A DNA stretch of 41,388 nt, from NCBI GenBank assembly GCA_004214185.1, contig SGZG01000010.1:1-41388 (forward strand), given 5' to 3'. The stretch is from Flavobacteriales bacterium. Its GTDB lineage: Bacteria > Bacteroidota > Bacteroidia > Flavobacteriales > Flavobacteriaceae. The first letter of the stretch is position 1. Each line of letters starts with the position of its first letter. Of the stretch, positions 28,435 to 36,389 are shown one piece after another. The position numbers and the translations under genes were made by a program. Below the pieces are notes generated by a model. It made no database searches. It had not been told where the DNA came from and worked only from the letters and a program-made list of their open reading frames with translations.

Positions 28435-28985
28435 GAAAAGTTAATTTTATTGATACCGTAAGCAAAAAATAAACCAGTTAAAATTCCAAAAATTCCTCCG
28501 ACTATTATATCTAAAGGAAAATGAACACCAACATAAATTCTGCTATATGAAACTATTGAAGCCCAAAAAAACAATAAAAAGAAATATGGTGACCTAGTTT
28601 TGAATGAAAAATAAAAAAAACTAGCTATCGCAAACGTATTAGCAGCATGAGCTGAAAAAAACCCATATAAACCTCCACACCCTTGCTTAACTATTCTAAT
28701 CTGATTATTTATCGATAAGTCATGACATGGTCTTAATCTTTCAAAATAATCTTTAAATAAACCGCTTGTTTGATCCGTAAGAGTTATTAAAATAATAATA
28801 ACAATTAAATATTTAATAAAATCATGTTTTTTTAAAGTTTTATAAAGAAAGAATATTAAAATTAAATAAAGAGGAATAGAGCTCTTTTTATCGGTTATAA
28901 TTAACCACAAATTATCAAAAAATTCAATACCTAAATTATTTAAAAAAATAAATAACGATTTATCTAATTCAATTAATGATTCCAA
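28431..28985 (-). CDS. PAP2-superfamily membrane phosphatase
   Basis: This 184-residue protein with five or six transmembrane segments has the three motifs of the PAP2 family: KDYFERLRPCHD (K-x6-RP), FSAHAANTFA (in place of PSGH) and SRIYVGVHFPLDIIVGG (SR-x5-H-x3-D). Members dephosphorylate phosphatidic acid, phosphatidylglycerophosphate, undecaprenyl pyrophosphate or lipid A at the periplasmic face. It overlaps the LtaS-like gene by four bases, so the two are translationally coupled and may act on the same lipid (the transferase would release diacylglycerol; PAP2 also makes it). That link is inference. Confidence 0.9.
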   Translation of the reverse strand: MESLIELDKSLFIFLNNLGIEFFDNLWLIITDKKSSIPLYLILIFFLYKTLKKHDFIKYLIVIIILITLTDQTSGLFKDYFERLRPCHDLSINNQIRIVKQGCGGLYGFFSAHAANTFAIASFFYFSFKTRSPYFFLLFFWASIVSYSRIYVGVHFPLDIIVGGIFGILTGLFFAYGINKINFS

Positions 28986-28993
28986 GGCAATGA

Positions 28994-30376
28994 TTATTTA
29001 ACAATTCCATATTTATCAAAGAGATAAATTAAAGATGCCATCGAAAAAGTTCCTAATTCTAATTCACGTTTATTTATGGCATCAAAAGTATCTATTGATG
29101 CATGATGATAATCAAAATATCTCTGAGAGTCGGGTCTTAACCCAGCTAAAACATTATTTTTTGACTCAAGTAGAGCTATATCTGCTCCACTACCACCAAT
29201 CTCAAATGATTGAATTAGGTATGGCTCAAAAAGAGGTTTCCATTGTTCAATTCTGTCAAAATTATTTGAATCAGTAGTAAAAGAAAATCCTCTTGGAGTA
29301 AATCCACCAGCATCAGATTCTAGTGCAAAAATATGATTCAAGTTATTTTTCTTAGAAACACTAGCATACTTTTTAGCTCCTCTTAAACCATTTTCTTCGT
29401 TCATAAATAGTACAACTCTTATTGTTCTTTTAGGTACATAATTTATTTTTTTAAAAATGTTTATTATATCCATAGATTGTACAATTCCAGCGCCATCATC
29501 ATGAGAACCATCTCCAATATCCCAAGAATCTAAATGTCCTCCTACTAAAATAATTTCATTAGGAAATTTGGATCCTTTAATTTCAGCTATAACATTGTAT
29601 GATTTTACATCATCAAAAGTTTTACATTGCTGCCTCAGTAAAAACTTAAGATTTGGATTAATCTTTAAAAGTTTACTTAGTTTTTCTGCAGAATTAGTAC
29701 TAATTGCTGCAGCAGGAATTCTTTTACTTTCAGGTAAGTCTCCATAATTCATAGTTCCTGTGTGTGGATAGTCATCCAAACGAAGATTCATTGACCTAAC
29801 AATTACTCCTATTGCCCCATATTTTACTGCTTCAATAGCTCCATTAACTCTTTGATCAACAGCTTTTCCGTAAGCTTGAAAAGTGCTAACCAAGTTTGGT
29901 TGCATTGGTCTGTTAAAAAAAACTATTTTACCATCTATCTTTTCTTTACCCAGTTTAACTAGTTCATCAAAACTATTAACCTCAACAACATTTGATTTAA
30001 TTCCAACAGAGGGTGTTGCTACAGATCCTCCTAATGCACATACGTCAACATCAAAAGTAATTCCAGGTTGCGTTTCAATTAAAGCAAACTCTTTGGGGCC
30101 TCTTACCCACTTTGGAACCATAACTTCTTGTAACGATACTTTATCAAAACCAATTTTTAATAATTCTTTTCTTCCCCACTCAACAGCTCTTTCTGCTCCT
30201 AATGAACCTGATAATCTTGGTCCTATCTCATTGGAAAGATAGTCTAACATTTCATAGCTGGAACTATTGGTCAATGCAGTATCAAATATCTTTTTAAAAA
30301 CTAATTTATCTTCATTAGTTTGTGATAAAACAAAAACACTAGAGATTAGAAAACAAACTTGAACTATAAATTTCAT
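28994..30376 (-). CDS. Secreted M28 family metallopeptidase (carboxypeptidase Q-like)
   Basis: This 460-residue protein has a signal peptide (about 1-18, ending VLSQ) and a di-zinc M28 domain with an inserted protease-associated (PA) domain (about 120-230). Zinc-site motifs are VGGHLDSWDIGDGSHDDGAG (His and bridging Asp), MNEENGLRGA (catalytic Glu and ligand), ALESDAGGFTP (Asp) and YHHASIDTFD (His). The length and motifs resemble carboxypeptidase Q / plasma glutamate carboxypeptidase. It probably trims peptides in the periplasm or outside the cell. It lies 2 bases downstream of the NtrC-type regulator gene and 8 upstream of PAP2. Confidence 0.92.
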   Translation of the reverse strand: MKFIVQVCFLISSVFVLSQTNEDKLVFKKIFDTALTNSSSYEMLDYLSNEIGPRLSGSLGAERAVEWGRKELLKIGFDKVSLQEVMVPKWVRGPKEFALIETQPGITFDVDVCALGGSVATPSVGIKSNVVEVNSFDELVKLGKEKIDGKIVFFNRPMQPNLVSTFQAYGKAVDQRVNGAIEAVKYGAIGVIVRSMNLRLDDYPHTGTMNYGDLPESKRIPAAAISTNSAEKLSKLLKINPNLKFLLRQQCKTFDDVKSYNVIAEIKGSKFPNEIILVGGHLDSWDIGDGSHDDGAGIVQSMDIINIFKKINYVPKRTIRVVLFMNEENGLRGAKKYASVSKKNNLNHIFALESDAGGFTPRGFSFTTDSNNFDRIEQWKPLFEPYLIQSFEIGGSGADIALLESKNNVLAGLRPDSQRYFDYHHASIDTFDAINKRELELGTFSMASLIYLFDKYGIVK

Positions 30377-30378
30377 GA

Positions 30379-31542
30379 TTATTTATTTGAGTATTTAATT
30401 ACATCTTTTTTTGAAATTTTTTTTCCATCTGAAAGAATAATTAAACGTTCTATAACATTTCTGAGTTCCCTTACATTTCCAGTCCAATTATATTTTTTTA
30501 ACTGATCTACACCATCTTTATCAATTGTTTTTAATTGATGATCAGAAGATTTAGAAATATCTTTTAAAAAATGTTCAACCAAAAGAGGTATATCGGAAAG
30601 TCTTTTATTTAAAGAAGGTACATCTATTTCAATAACAGCCAATCTGTGAAAAAGATCTTCTCTAAAATTATTTTCTTTAATTTCTTTTCTCAGATTTTTA
30701 TTTGTTGCTGCTATGACCCTAACATCAACAATTAAATCTCTTTCACTACCAACTCTTTGGATTTTGTTTTCTTGTAATGCTCTTAGAACTTTAGATTGAG
30801 CTGACATGCTCATATCTCCAATTTCATCTAAAAAAATAGTTCCACCATTAGCAGCTTCAAATTTTCCAGCTTTATCTTTTACAGCTGAAGTAAAAGCACC
30901 CTTTACATGACCAAATAATTCACTCTCGATGAGTTCAGAGGGTATAGCAGCACAATTAACCTCTATAAATGGAGCAGAGTTTCTCAAACTATTCATATGA
31001 ATTTGATGAGCGACTAATTCCTTTCCTGAGCCATTTGGACCTTGAATCAAAACCTTTGCATTGGTTAACGAAACTTTGTCAATCATTTTTTGAATGTTAG
31101 TTATGGCCTCAGATTTTCCAATTATATTGAAGTCACTTGATGTTCTTGATTTTGACTTTCCTTTTTTTACAAAATTTTTGTTTAGAAGAGCTGATCTTAC
31201 AGAATTTAACAATCTATTTAAATCAGGGGGTTTTGAAATGTAATCAAATGCCCCTAGCCTCATTGATTCAACAGCTGTTTCTAAGTCACCGTGACCTGAA
31301 ATCATTATAGTTGGAGTGTTTGGACATTCTTCAAGAATGTGCTTCAAAACCTCGATTCCATCCTTTTTAGGCATTTTAATATCACAAAGAATCAAGTCAT
31401 ACTTACTTGAGTTAATTTTTGATATACCATCTAATCCATCCACAGCTTCTGTTATTGAATAAGATTTGTCATCTTGTATTAAAACTTTGTTCAATACTCT
31501 TCTTATTGATTCTTCGTCTTCAATTATTAATATTTTTGACAT
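30379..31542 (-). CDS. Sigma-54-dependent response regulator (NtrC family) lacking a C-terminal HTH
   Basis: This 387-residue regulator has a receiver domain (residues 1-120, phospho-acceptor Asp54 in LILCDIKMPKKDG), then an AAA+ sigma-54 activation domain (about 140-365): GPNGSGKE (Walker A), GAFTSA (variant of the sigma-54-contacting GAFTGA loop), FLDEIGDM (Walker B) and WTGNVRELRNVIERL. The protein ends about 20 residues after that, so the Fis-type DNA-binding helix-turn-helix of NtrC is missing. It either binds DNA by other means or activates from solution. No histidine kinase gene is adjacent. It heads the operon with M28, PAP2 and the LtaS-like gene. Confidence 0.92.
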   Translation of the reverse strand: MSKILIIEDEESIRRVLNKVLIQDDKSYSITEAVDGLDGISKINSSKYDLILCDIKMPKKDGIEVLKHILEECPNTPTIMISGHGDLETAVESMRLGAFDYISKPPDLNRLLNSVRSALLNKNFVKKGKSKSRTSSDFNIIGKSEAITNIQKMIDKVSLTNAKVLIQGPNGSGKELVAHQIHMNSLRNSAPFIEVNCAAIPSELIESELFGHVKGAFTSAVKDKAGKFEAANGGTIFLDEIGDMSMSAQSKVLRALQENKIQRVGSERDLIVDVRVIAATNKNLRKEIKENNFREDLFHRLAVIEIDVPSLNKRLSDIPLLVEHFLKDISKSSDHQLKTIDKDGVDQLKKYNWTGNVRELRNVIERLIILSDGKKISKKDVIKYSNK

Positions 31543-31724
31543 GTTTTATTTTTGTAAATGAACAACTCTTTGTCGATAAAGGAGAGAAAATTGAAAAATT
31601 AATTTCAGAGCTTGTAAATATTCCTTACTGAAAAATTCTAAAAACTTATTCATTATAATCTAAAGGATAAATATAATGAAATGATAAGTTTTAGAACTAA
31701 AAAAAAATAATTATTAGAAAGAAT
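31543..31724. other. Intergenic region between dnaJ and the regulator operon
   Basis: These 182 bases hold no convincing gene. The plus strand has a perfect TATTTTTG (31547-31554), and 31558-31631 stays open with a protein-like reading, but that frame has no start codon of its own outside the regulator gene. The promoter of the regulator operon should lie here; I could not find a full TTG/TAnnTTTG pair on the minus strand. Confidence 0.4.
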
Positions 31725-32834
31725 CTAAGAGAACATATCCTTAACTTTTTCAAAAAATGATTTTTCACCTTTTTCAGGAGATGGTATAAAATTATCATTT
31801 TCCTTCATTTGTTCAAAAAAAATACGTTGTTCTTTGTTCAATGTTTTTGGGGTCCATACGTTGACATGAACTAATAAATCACCGCTTCCATAAGAATTAA
31901 TACTACTGAGTCCCTTGCCTCTTAACCTTAGTATTTTGCCTGACTGTATACCAGCTTCTAACTTAATTCTAACATTCCCTGTAACAGTTTCAACCTCTTT
32001 TGATACTCCAAGAACTGCTTCTGAAATACTAATATATAAATCAAAATGAAGGTTATTTCCTTCCCTTTTTAAAGTTGGATGTTCAAGTTCGTTGATTAGT
32101 ACAATTAAATCACCAGGAATCCCGTTGCCAGCTGAATCATTTCCTTTTCCTGAGACTTTTAACTGCATTCCGTCTTCAACTCCAGCAGGAATTTTAACAA
32201 GAACTGTTTCCTCTTTTAGAATTAAGCCATTTGAATCAGAGTTAGAAGGTCGATTAGAAACCATTTGTCCAGATCCTCCACAGCTGGGACACATAGATGA
32301 AGATTGCATTCTTCCGAGGATTGTATTTGTAATTCTTGTGACTTGACCAGAACCATTACAGGTGCTACAGTTTTTATAGGTTACACCTTCAGCTTTTATT
32401 CTTCTTTTTACTTTAATCTTTTTTTCAACTCCATTAACAATTTCAACAAGATTTAGTTTAACTCTTATTCTCAAATTGCTTCCCTTTGGACGTCTTTGAG
32501 AACCACCCCCAAAACCGCCAAAACCTCCTCCAAAGGCACTTCCAAAAATATCTCCAAACTGACTAAAGATATCGTCCATATTCATACCTCCTCCACCAAA
32601 TCCTCCACTACCATCGAAGGCTGAATGACCAAATTGATCATACTTTGATCTTTTATCTTTATTTCCTAAAATTTCATAGGCTTCAGCAGCTTTTTTAAAA
32701 TTTTCTTCTGCTTTTTTATCTCCAGGATTTTTATCAGGATGGTATTTTATTGCCATCTTTCTGTAGGCTTTTTTTATTTCACTTTCAGATGCTGATTTTG
32801 AAACTCCTAAAATATCATAAAAATCTTCTTTCAT
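31725..32834 (-). CDS. dnaJ: Chaperone DnaJ (two-motif zinc finger form)
   Basis: DnaJ stimulates DnaK ATPase and delivers clients. The 369-residue protein has a J domain (residues 3-70, HPD at 32-34), a Gly/Phe-rich region (about 72-115), a shortened Cys-rich region and two C-terminal beta domains. Only two CxxCxGxG motifs are present (CSTCNGSG and CPSCGGSG) instead of four. From the ILGRMQ spacing they correspond to motifs 2 and 3, i.e. zinc centre II; centre I is lost. This form is common in Flavobacteriia as I recall. It lies 11 bases downstream of grpE and is probably cotranscribed from the grpE promoter. Confidence 0.95.
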   Translation of the reverse strand: MKEDFYDILGVSKSASESEIKKAYRKMAIKYHPDKNPGDKKAEENFKKAAEAYEILGNKDKRSKYDQFGHSAFDGSGGFGGGGMNMDDIFSQFGDIFGSAFGGGFGGFGGGSQRRPKGSNLRIRVKLNLVEIVNGVEKKIKVKRRIKAEGVTYKNCSTCNGSGQVTRITNTILGRMQSSSMCPSCGGSGQMVSNRPSNSDSNGLILKEETVLVKIPAGVEDGMQLKVSGKGNDSAGNGIPGDLIVLINELEHPTLKREGNNLHFDLYISISEAVLGVSKEVETVTGNVRIKLEAGIQSGKILRLRGKGLSSINSYGSGDLLVHVNVWTPKTLNKEQRIFFEQMKENDNFIPSPEKGEKSFFEKVKDMFS

Positions 32835-32845
32835 GGTGCAAATTT

Positions 32846-33337
32846 TTAGTTTCCTACAACAACTTTAGGGTATCTTATAATCTTGTCACCAAGCTTATAT
32901 CCAAATTCAATAACGTCAATAATTTTTCCTTTCATTTTGTCATTTTCAGCTGGAATTTGAGTAATTGCCTCGTGTATTTCTGCATCAAAATCATCACCTT
33001 TTTTTACTTCAATTAAAATTAAGCCTTGGGTTTTAAGTGTGTCTGAAAACTTATTTTTTATGAGTGAAAATCCTTCGACTAAAGCTTTTTCTTTGGATTT
33101 ACTAAATTCATTTGATGCTCTATTTAAATCATCTAAAACGGGAAGTAATGCAGTCATTAATTCTTGAGAAGCAGTTTTGTATAGATCTAAACGTTCTTTT
33201 GATGTTCTTTTTTTATAATTCTCAAATTCAGCAAATAACCTTAAAAATTTATCTTTTTCTTCTGTAACCGAAGATTCTAAAGTTTTTATTTGATCTTTTA
33301 AAGTAGGCTTTTTAGAGCCCTTTTTAGTATTACTCAT
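32846..33337 (-). CDS. grpE: Nucleotide exchange factor GrpE
   Basis: GrpE releases ADP from DnaK. The 163-residue protein has an N-terminal coiled coil (about 10-60, [17 protein letters not shown]) and the C-terminal beta domain with [31 protein letters not shown] and [21 protein letters not shown], which is the GrpE signature. The length is slightly short of E. coli GrpE (197) at the disordered N-terminus. It is the first gene of the grpE-dnaJ operon with its own promoter at 33361-33394; dnaK is elsewhere. Confidence 0.95.
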   Translation of the reverse strand: MSNTKKGSKKPTLKDQIKTLESSVTEEKDKFLRLFAEFENYKKRTSKERLDLYKTASQELMTALLPVLDDLNRASNEFSKSKEKALVEGFSLIKNKFSDTLKTQGLILIEVKKGDDFDAEIHEAITQIPAENDKMKGKIIDVIEFGYKLGDKIIRYPKVVVGN

Positions 33338-33360
33338 TTAAATTTTTAATTTAAGATTCG

Positions 33361-33394
33361 CAAAAGTACTGCCAATTTTAAAAACTTTGCCAAA
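33361..33394 (-). promoter_or_regulatory. Candidate promoter for grpE-dnaJ
   Basis: On the minus strand, TTTG (33391-33394), 22 nt, then TACTTTTG (33361-33368). The elements match the housekeeping consensus; no CIRCE-type inverted repeat is visible, so heat-shock control by HrcA is not supported here. Confidence 0.5.
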
Positions 33395-33405
33395 ATGTCA
33401 CAGAA

Positions 33406-34311
33406 TTATTTTAATAGATCTTTCAAAGCCTCAGTCAAATTATTAAATTTAAAATTATATCCTTCGGATTTTAATTTTTCACAAGATACATACTGACTAA
33501 ACAATAAAAGTTCAGACATTGAGCCAGTTATAGTTTTTATCAATGAAATTGGTATTGGTGGTATTAGAATTTTTTTATTTAAAATTTTACTAAGTTCCAA
33601 TGTAAACGCCTTACTAGTTACTGGATTAGGTGCAACTAAATTAAATACTCCTCTTTTATTATTTTCTACAAGAAAAATAATAGAATCTATGATATCCTCA
33701 ATATGTATCCATGAATAAATATTTTTCCCTTTTCCAAACCAAGTTCCTAAATAAAATCTTATTGATTTTTCAATTGGAACCAACAATCCTCCCTTTGATG
33801 ATAATACTAAACCAATTCTTAGGATTGTGAAATCAATTCCGAGTGGTTTTAATTTTTCACATGTTGTTTCCCATTCTTTTACAGTATTTCCTAAAAAAGA
33901 GTTTGATTTTTTTTTAGAATCTTCATAATGTTTATAATTTATATTTGATTCATATATGCCAATTGCTGAAGCACAATAAAAGTGACTTATTTTAGACTTT
34001 GATTTTTTAATTGAATCAATAAGTAAATTAACTGAATTTATTCTACTATTTAGTATCGATTTTTTTGCTGATTTAGTCCACAATTGAGCAATTGGTGATC
34101 CTGCTAGATTAATAATAACTTTCACTCCATTCAAACTATCAATATCAATTATATTCTTCTCAGGATTCCAATGAAAAGTTTTTAATTTTTTATTTTGAAC
34201 ATTATTAGTATTTCCTCTTGTCAAAATATTTATAGAATAACCCTTATTTAAAAGTTTATTAACCAGTTGCTTTCCAATTAGACCTGTGGCGCCTGTAATT
34301 AAAATTTTCAT
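33406..34311 (-). CDS. TIGR01777 family NAD(P)-binding epimerase-like protein
   Basis: This 301-residue protein is an atypical extended SDR (SDR39U1/YfcH-like). The N-terminal Rossmann motif is MKILITGATGLIGKQLV; NLAGSPIAQLWT, HFYCASAIGIYE (Ser-x-Gly-x-Tyr) and ILRIGLVLSSKGG follow, then a C-terminal DUF1731-like region ending EALKDLLK. Family members have no well-defined substrate; a nucleotide-sugar or small-molecule oxidoreductase role is possible. It is divergent from ilvE with a well-formed promoter between. The C-terminal DUF1731 part is shortened. Confidence 0.88.
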   Translation of the reverse strand: MKILITGATGLIGKQLVNKLLNKGYSINILTRGNTNNVQNKKLKTFHWNPEKNIIDIDSLNGVKVIINLAGSPIAQLWTKSAKKSILNSRINSVNLLIDSIKKSKSKISHFYCASAIGIYESNINYKHYEDSKKKSNSFLGNTVKEWETTCEKLKPLGIDFTILRIGLVLSSKGGLLVPIEKSIRFYLGTWFGKGKNIYSWIHIEDIIDSIIFLVENNKRGVFNLVAPNPVTSKAFTLELSKILNKKILIPPIPISLIKTITGSMSELLLFSQYVSCEKLKSEGYNFKFNNLTEALKDLLK

Positions 34312-34337
34312 AAATTAAGTGAGCATTATTAAATGAT

Positions 34338-34367
34338 CAAAGTTAATTTGTAATTTTACATATACAA
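34338..34367 (-). promoter_or_regulatory. Promoter for the epimerase gene
   Basis: On the minus strand, TTG (34365-34367), 19 nt, then TAACTTTG (34338-34345). Spacing and both boxes fit the consensus; the ATG is at 34309-34311. Confidence 0.55.
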
Positions 34368-34376
34368 TTGATTTTA

Positions 34377-35420
34377 ATGAAAATAAAAAAAATAGATTCC
34401 TCGAATATAAATTCTGTAGATTTCGAAAACCTTAACTTCGGAGCGGTTTTTAGTGACCATATGTTTACATGTGATTACGTCGATGGTAAATGGATAAACC
34501 CGGAGATTATCCCATACCAACCTATCTCAGTTAGTCCAGCATCCAGGGTTTTTCACTACGGTCAGGCATGTTTTGAAGGAATGAAAGCATTTAAAGACGA
34601 TAATAATGATGTATGGTTATTTAGACCTACTGAAAATTACAATAGAATTATAAAGTCTTCTGTAAGACTTGCTATGCCTAAATTTCCAGAAGAGTTGTTT
34701 TTTGAAGGCTTAAATACTCTTTTGAAAATGGATGCACAGTGGATAAAACCTGGAATAGGTAATTCGTTATACATCAGACCATTTATTTTTGCCAGCGAAG
34801 GATCGATTAATGCAACTGAAGCTTGTGAATACAAATTTATGATTATTTGTGCTCCTGCTAGCTCCTATTATTCTGATGATGTAAAGGTTAAAATTGAAAA
34901 ATCTTTTAGTAGAGCTGCCAAAGGAGGTGTCGGTTATGCAAAAGCTGCGGGAAATTATGCTGCTCAATTTTATCCAACAAGTTTAGCAATAGATGAAGGT
35001 TATCAGCAAATTATATGGACAGATTCATCAACACATCAATACATTGAAGAAGCTGGTACAATGAATCTTTTTTTTAGAATTGAAGATAAGTTGCTAACAG
35101 CACCAACAAGTGATAGTATTCTCGATGGAATAACTAGAAAAAGTTTAATTCAAATTGCAAAAGATAAAGGTATTGATGTTGAAGTTAGGCCAATAAAAGT
35201 TGATGAATTGATTGATGCTGCAAATTCTGGAACTTTAATTGAAATTTTTGGTAGTGGAACTGCAGTTGTAGTTTTACCAATTGTTGGTTTTGGATTTGAA
35301 AATAAAAAATTTGACTTACCTAAAGTAGAAAATTCTTGGGCTAGTATTTTAAAAAATGAATTAAATGGTATCCAATATAATCTAATTGATGACCCTTATA
35401 ATTGGACAGTTAAAATTTAA
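34377..35420 (+). CDS. ilvE: Branched-chain amino acid aminotransferase
   Basis: This PLP enzyme of fold type IV makes Val, Leu and Ile from their 2-oxo acids with glutamate. From the ATG at 34377 it is 347 residues. Motifs include the start region FGAVFSDHMFTCDYVDGKW, FHYGQACFEGMKAF, the Schiff-base Lys in GYAKAAGNYAAQFYP, and TAPTSDSILDGITRKSLIQI, all of the long BCAT (type II) branch. A TTG nine bases upstream (34368) could also start, adding three residues; the ATG gives the better start. Its stop interlocks with that of the convergent pyrophosphohydrolase gene (35417-35420). Confidence 0.94.
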   Translation: MKIKKIDSSNINSVDFENLNFGAVFSDHMFTCDYVDGKWINPEIIPYQPISVSPASRVFHYGQACFEGMKAFKDDNNDVWLFRPTENYNRIIKSSVRLAMPKFPEELFFEGLNTLLKMDAQWIKPGIGNSLYIRPFIFASEGSINATEACEYKFMIICAPASSYYSDDVKVKIEKSFSRAAKGGVGYAKAAGNYAAQFYPTSLAIDEGYQQIIWTDSSTHQYIEEAGTMNLFFRIEDKLLTAPTSDSILDGITRKSLIQIAKDKGIDVEVRPIKVDELIDAANSGTLIEIFGSGTAVVVLPIVGFGFENKKFDLPKVENSWASILKNELNGIQYNLIDDPYNWTVKI

Positions 35421-35800
35421 TTTAAGATTTCTGAAATTTTGGGTTTAAAGTAATTTGGACCCTTCATTACTTTTCCATCATTACGGTAAATTGGTTTACC
35501 ATCATCCCCTAGTTTGCTCAGATTACTTTTTTGGATTTCGTCAAAAACCTCTTCAATTTTATCTTGCATACCATGTTCAATAATAGTTCCACACAAAATA
35601 TAAAGCATATCTCCAAGTGCATCAGCAACTTCAACAATATCATTATTTTTTGCTGCTTCAAAATATTCTTGATTTTCCTCTGCCATAAGTTTAAATCTCA
35701 AGTTTATTTTATCAATTCCAATATCAGCAACTGGAGAATCCATATAACTTAACTTATATATTTCATGAAAAATTTTAACTGAATTAATTTGGTGTTTCAT
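35417..35800 (-). CDS. MazG-like all-alpha nucleoside triphosphate pyrophosphohydrolase
   Basis: This 127-residue all-alpha NTP pyrophosphohydrolase has metal-binding acidic motifs MAEENQEYFEAA (ExxE) and EVADALGDMLYILCG (ExxD), as in MazG, HisE and dUTPase-like enzymes. It cleaves a nucleoside triphosphate or phosphoribosyl-ATP to monophosphate and pyrophosphate. Flavobacterial members are often labelled phosphoribosyl-ATP diphosphatase-like, but no histidine genes are nearby, so a house-cleaning role is as likely. The C-terminal tail GKPIYRNDGKVMKGPNYFKP is typical of this small family. Confidence 0.85.
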   Translation of the reverse strand: MKHQINSVKIFHEIYKLSYMDSPVADIGIDKINLRFKLMAEENQEYFEAAKNNDIVEVADALGDMLYILCGTIIEHGMQDKIEEVFDEIQKSNLSKLGDDGKPIYRNDGKVMKGPNYFKPKISEILN

Positions 35801-35821
35801 ATGTTTAAAATATTATTTTTG
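35788..35821 (+). promoter_or_regulatory. Candidate promoter for the small membrane protein and crcB
   Basis: TTTG (35788-35791), 22 nt, then TATTTTTG (35814-35821), 18 bases before the ATG at 35839. The -33 box lies inside the start of the divergent pyrophosphohydrolase gene. Confidence 0.5.
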
Positions 35822-35838
35822 AACTAAATTAGGTATTT

Positions 35839-36027
35839 ATGTTTACAAGCGGACAATTGATTTTTGCTATTTTATTTTTAATAACATTTATTGTTATAAT
35901 TACATTTAGTTATAAGAAAGATTTAAAAGGTTTAAAAGGTAGATATTCAGGGATAAGATGGGTAATTATTGGTTTTTTTTGTTTTGTTTGTCTTTTGGTA
36001 GTACTAAAAAAACTTAGTGTCTCTTGA
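35839..36027 (+). CDS. Small two-helix membrane protein of unknown function
   Basis: This 62-residue protein has two transmembrane helices (about residues 6-24 and 41-58) joined by a basic loop (KKDLKGLKGRYSG). I recognise similar short proteins in Flavobacteriia but no function. The TGA stop overlaps the TTG start of crcB by four bases (TTGA, 36024-36027), so translation is probably coupled and the protein may serve with the fluoride channel. It is a real gene by the promoter upstream, the overlap and its regular hydrophobicity. Confidence 0.75.
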   Translation: MFTSGQLIFAILFLITFIVIITFSYKKDLKGLKGRYSGIRWVIIGFFCFVCLLVVLKKLSVS

Positions 36028-36389
36028 AACAAATACTTTTAATTTTTTTGGGAGGTGGACTTGGAAGTATATTCAGATACTTGATTTCAAATATGTCTAC
36101 ATTATATTTTACCAAGATTCCTTATCACACTTTAATTTCCAATTCAATTGGTTGTCTAATTTTTGGACTTGTCATGGGTTGGGCTTTCAAAAACAATCAA
36201 ATGAATTCACCACAAATTATGTTAATTGCCACAGGGTTTTGCGGTGGACTAACTACTTTCTCAACTTTTGCATATGAAAATATTGAGTTTATCAAGTCAG
36301 GTGACATATATTCATTTGTATTCTACACATTTATATCAATTGTTATAAGTTTTTCTTCAATTTTAATAGGAATCCAACTTTTAAAATAA
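36024..36389 (+). CDS. crcB: Fluoride efflux channel CrcB/Fluc
   Basis: This 121-residue dual-topology channel exports fluoride. It has four transmembrane segments and Fluc motifs GGGLGSIFRYL (residues 10-20), the Asn of ISNSIGCLIFG in helix 2 and GFCGGLTTFSTFAYE in helix 3, which supplies the phenylalanines and the sodium-site loop. Start is TTG at 36024 overlapping the preceding gene's stop. The length is normal for a single-subunit homodimer. No fluoride riboswitch is visible upstream of the operon (35801-35838 is too short and lacks structure). Confidence 0.93.
   Translation: MKQILLIFLGGGLGSIFRYLISNMSTLYFTKIPYHTLISNSIGCLIFGLVMGWAFKNNQMNSPQIMLIATGFCGGLTTFSTFAYENIEFIKSGDIYSFVFYTFISIVISFSSILIGIQLLK

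Noticed and set aside
31419-31631. An open frame on the plus strand ending in a protein-like stretch (FVNEQLFVDKGEKIEKLISE)
   Set aside because: Most of it is antisense to the regulator gene; the remainder has no start of its own and is 26 residues. It could be a gene remnant, but chance in AT-rich DNA explains it as well.
33361-33405. CIRCE element before grpE-dnaJ
   Set aside because: No 9-bp inverted repeat with TTAGCACTC-like sequence is present.
34368-34376. TTG start for ilvE, three codons upstream
   Set aside because: The ATG at 34377 is more likely, and the TTG coincides with the -33 box of the opposite promoter.
35801-35838. Fluoride riboswitch before the crcB operon
   Set aside because: Only 38 bases are available and no pseudoknot-forming segments are visible.
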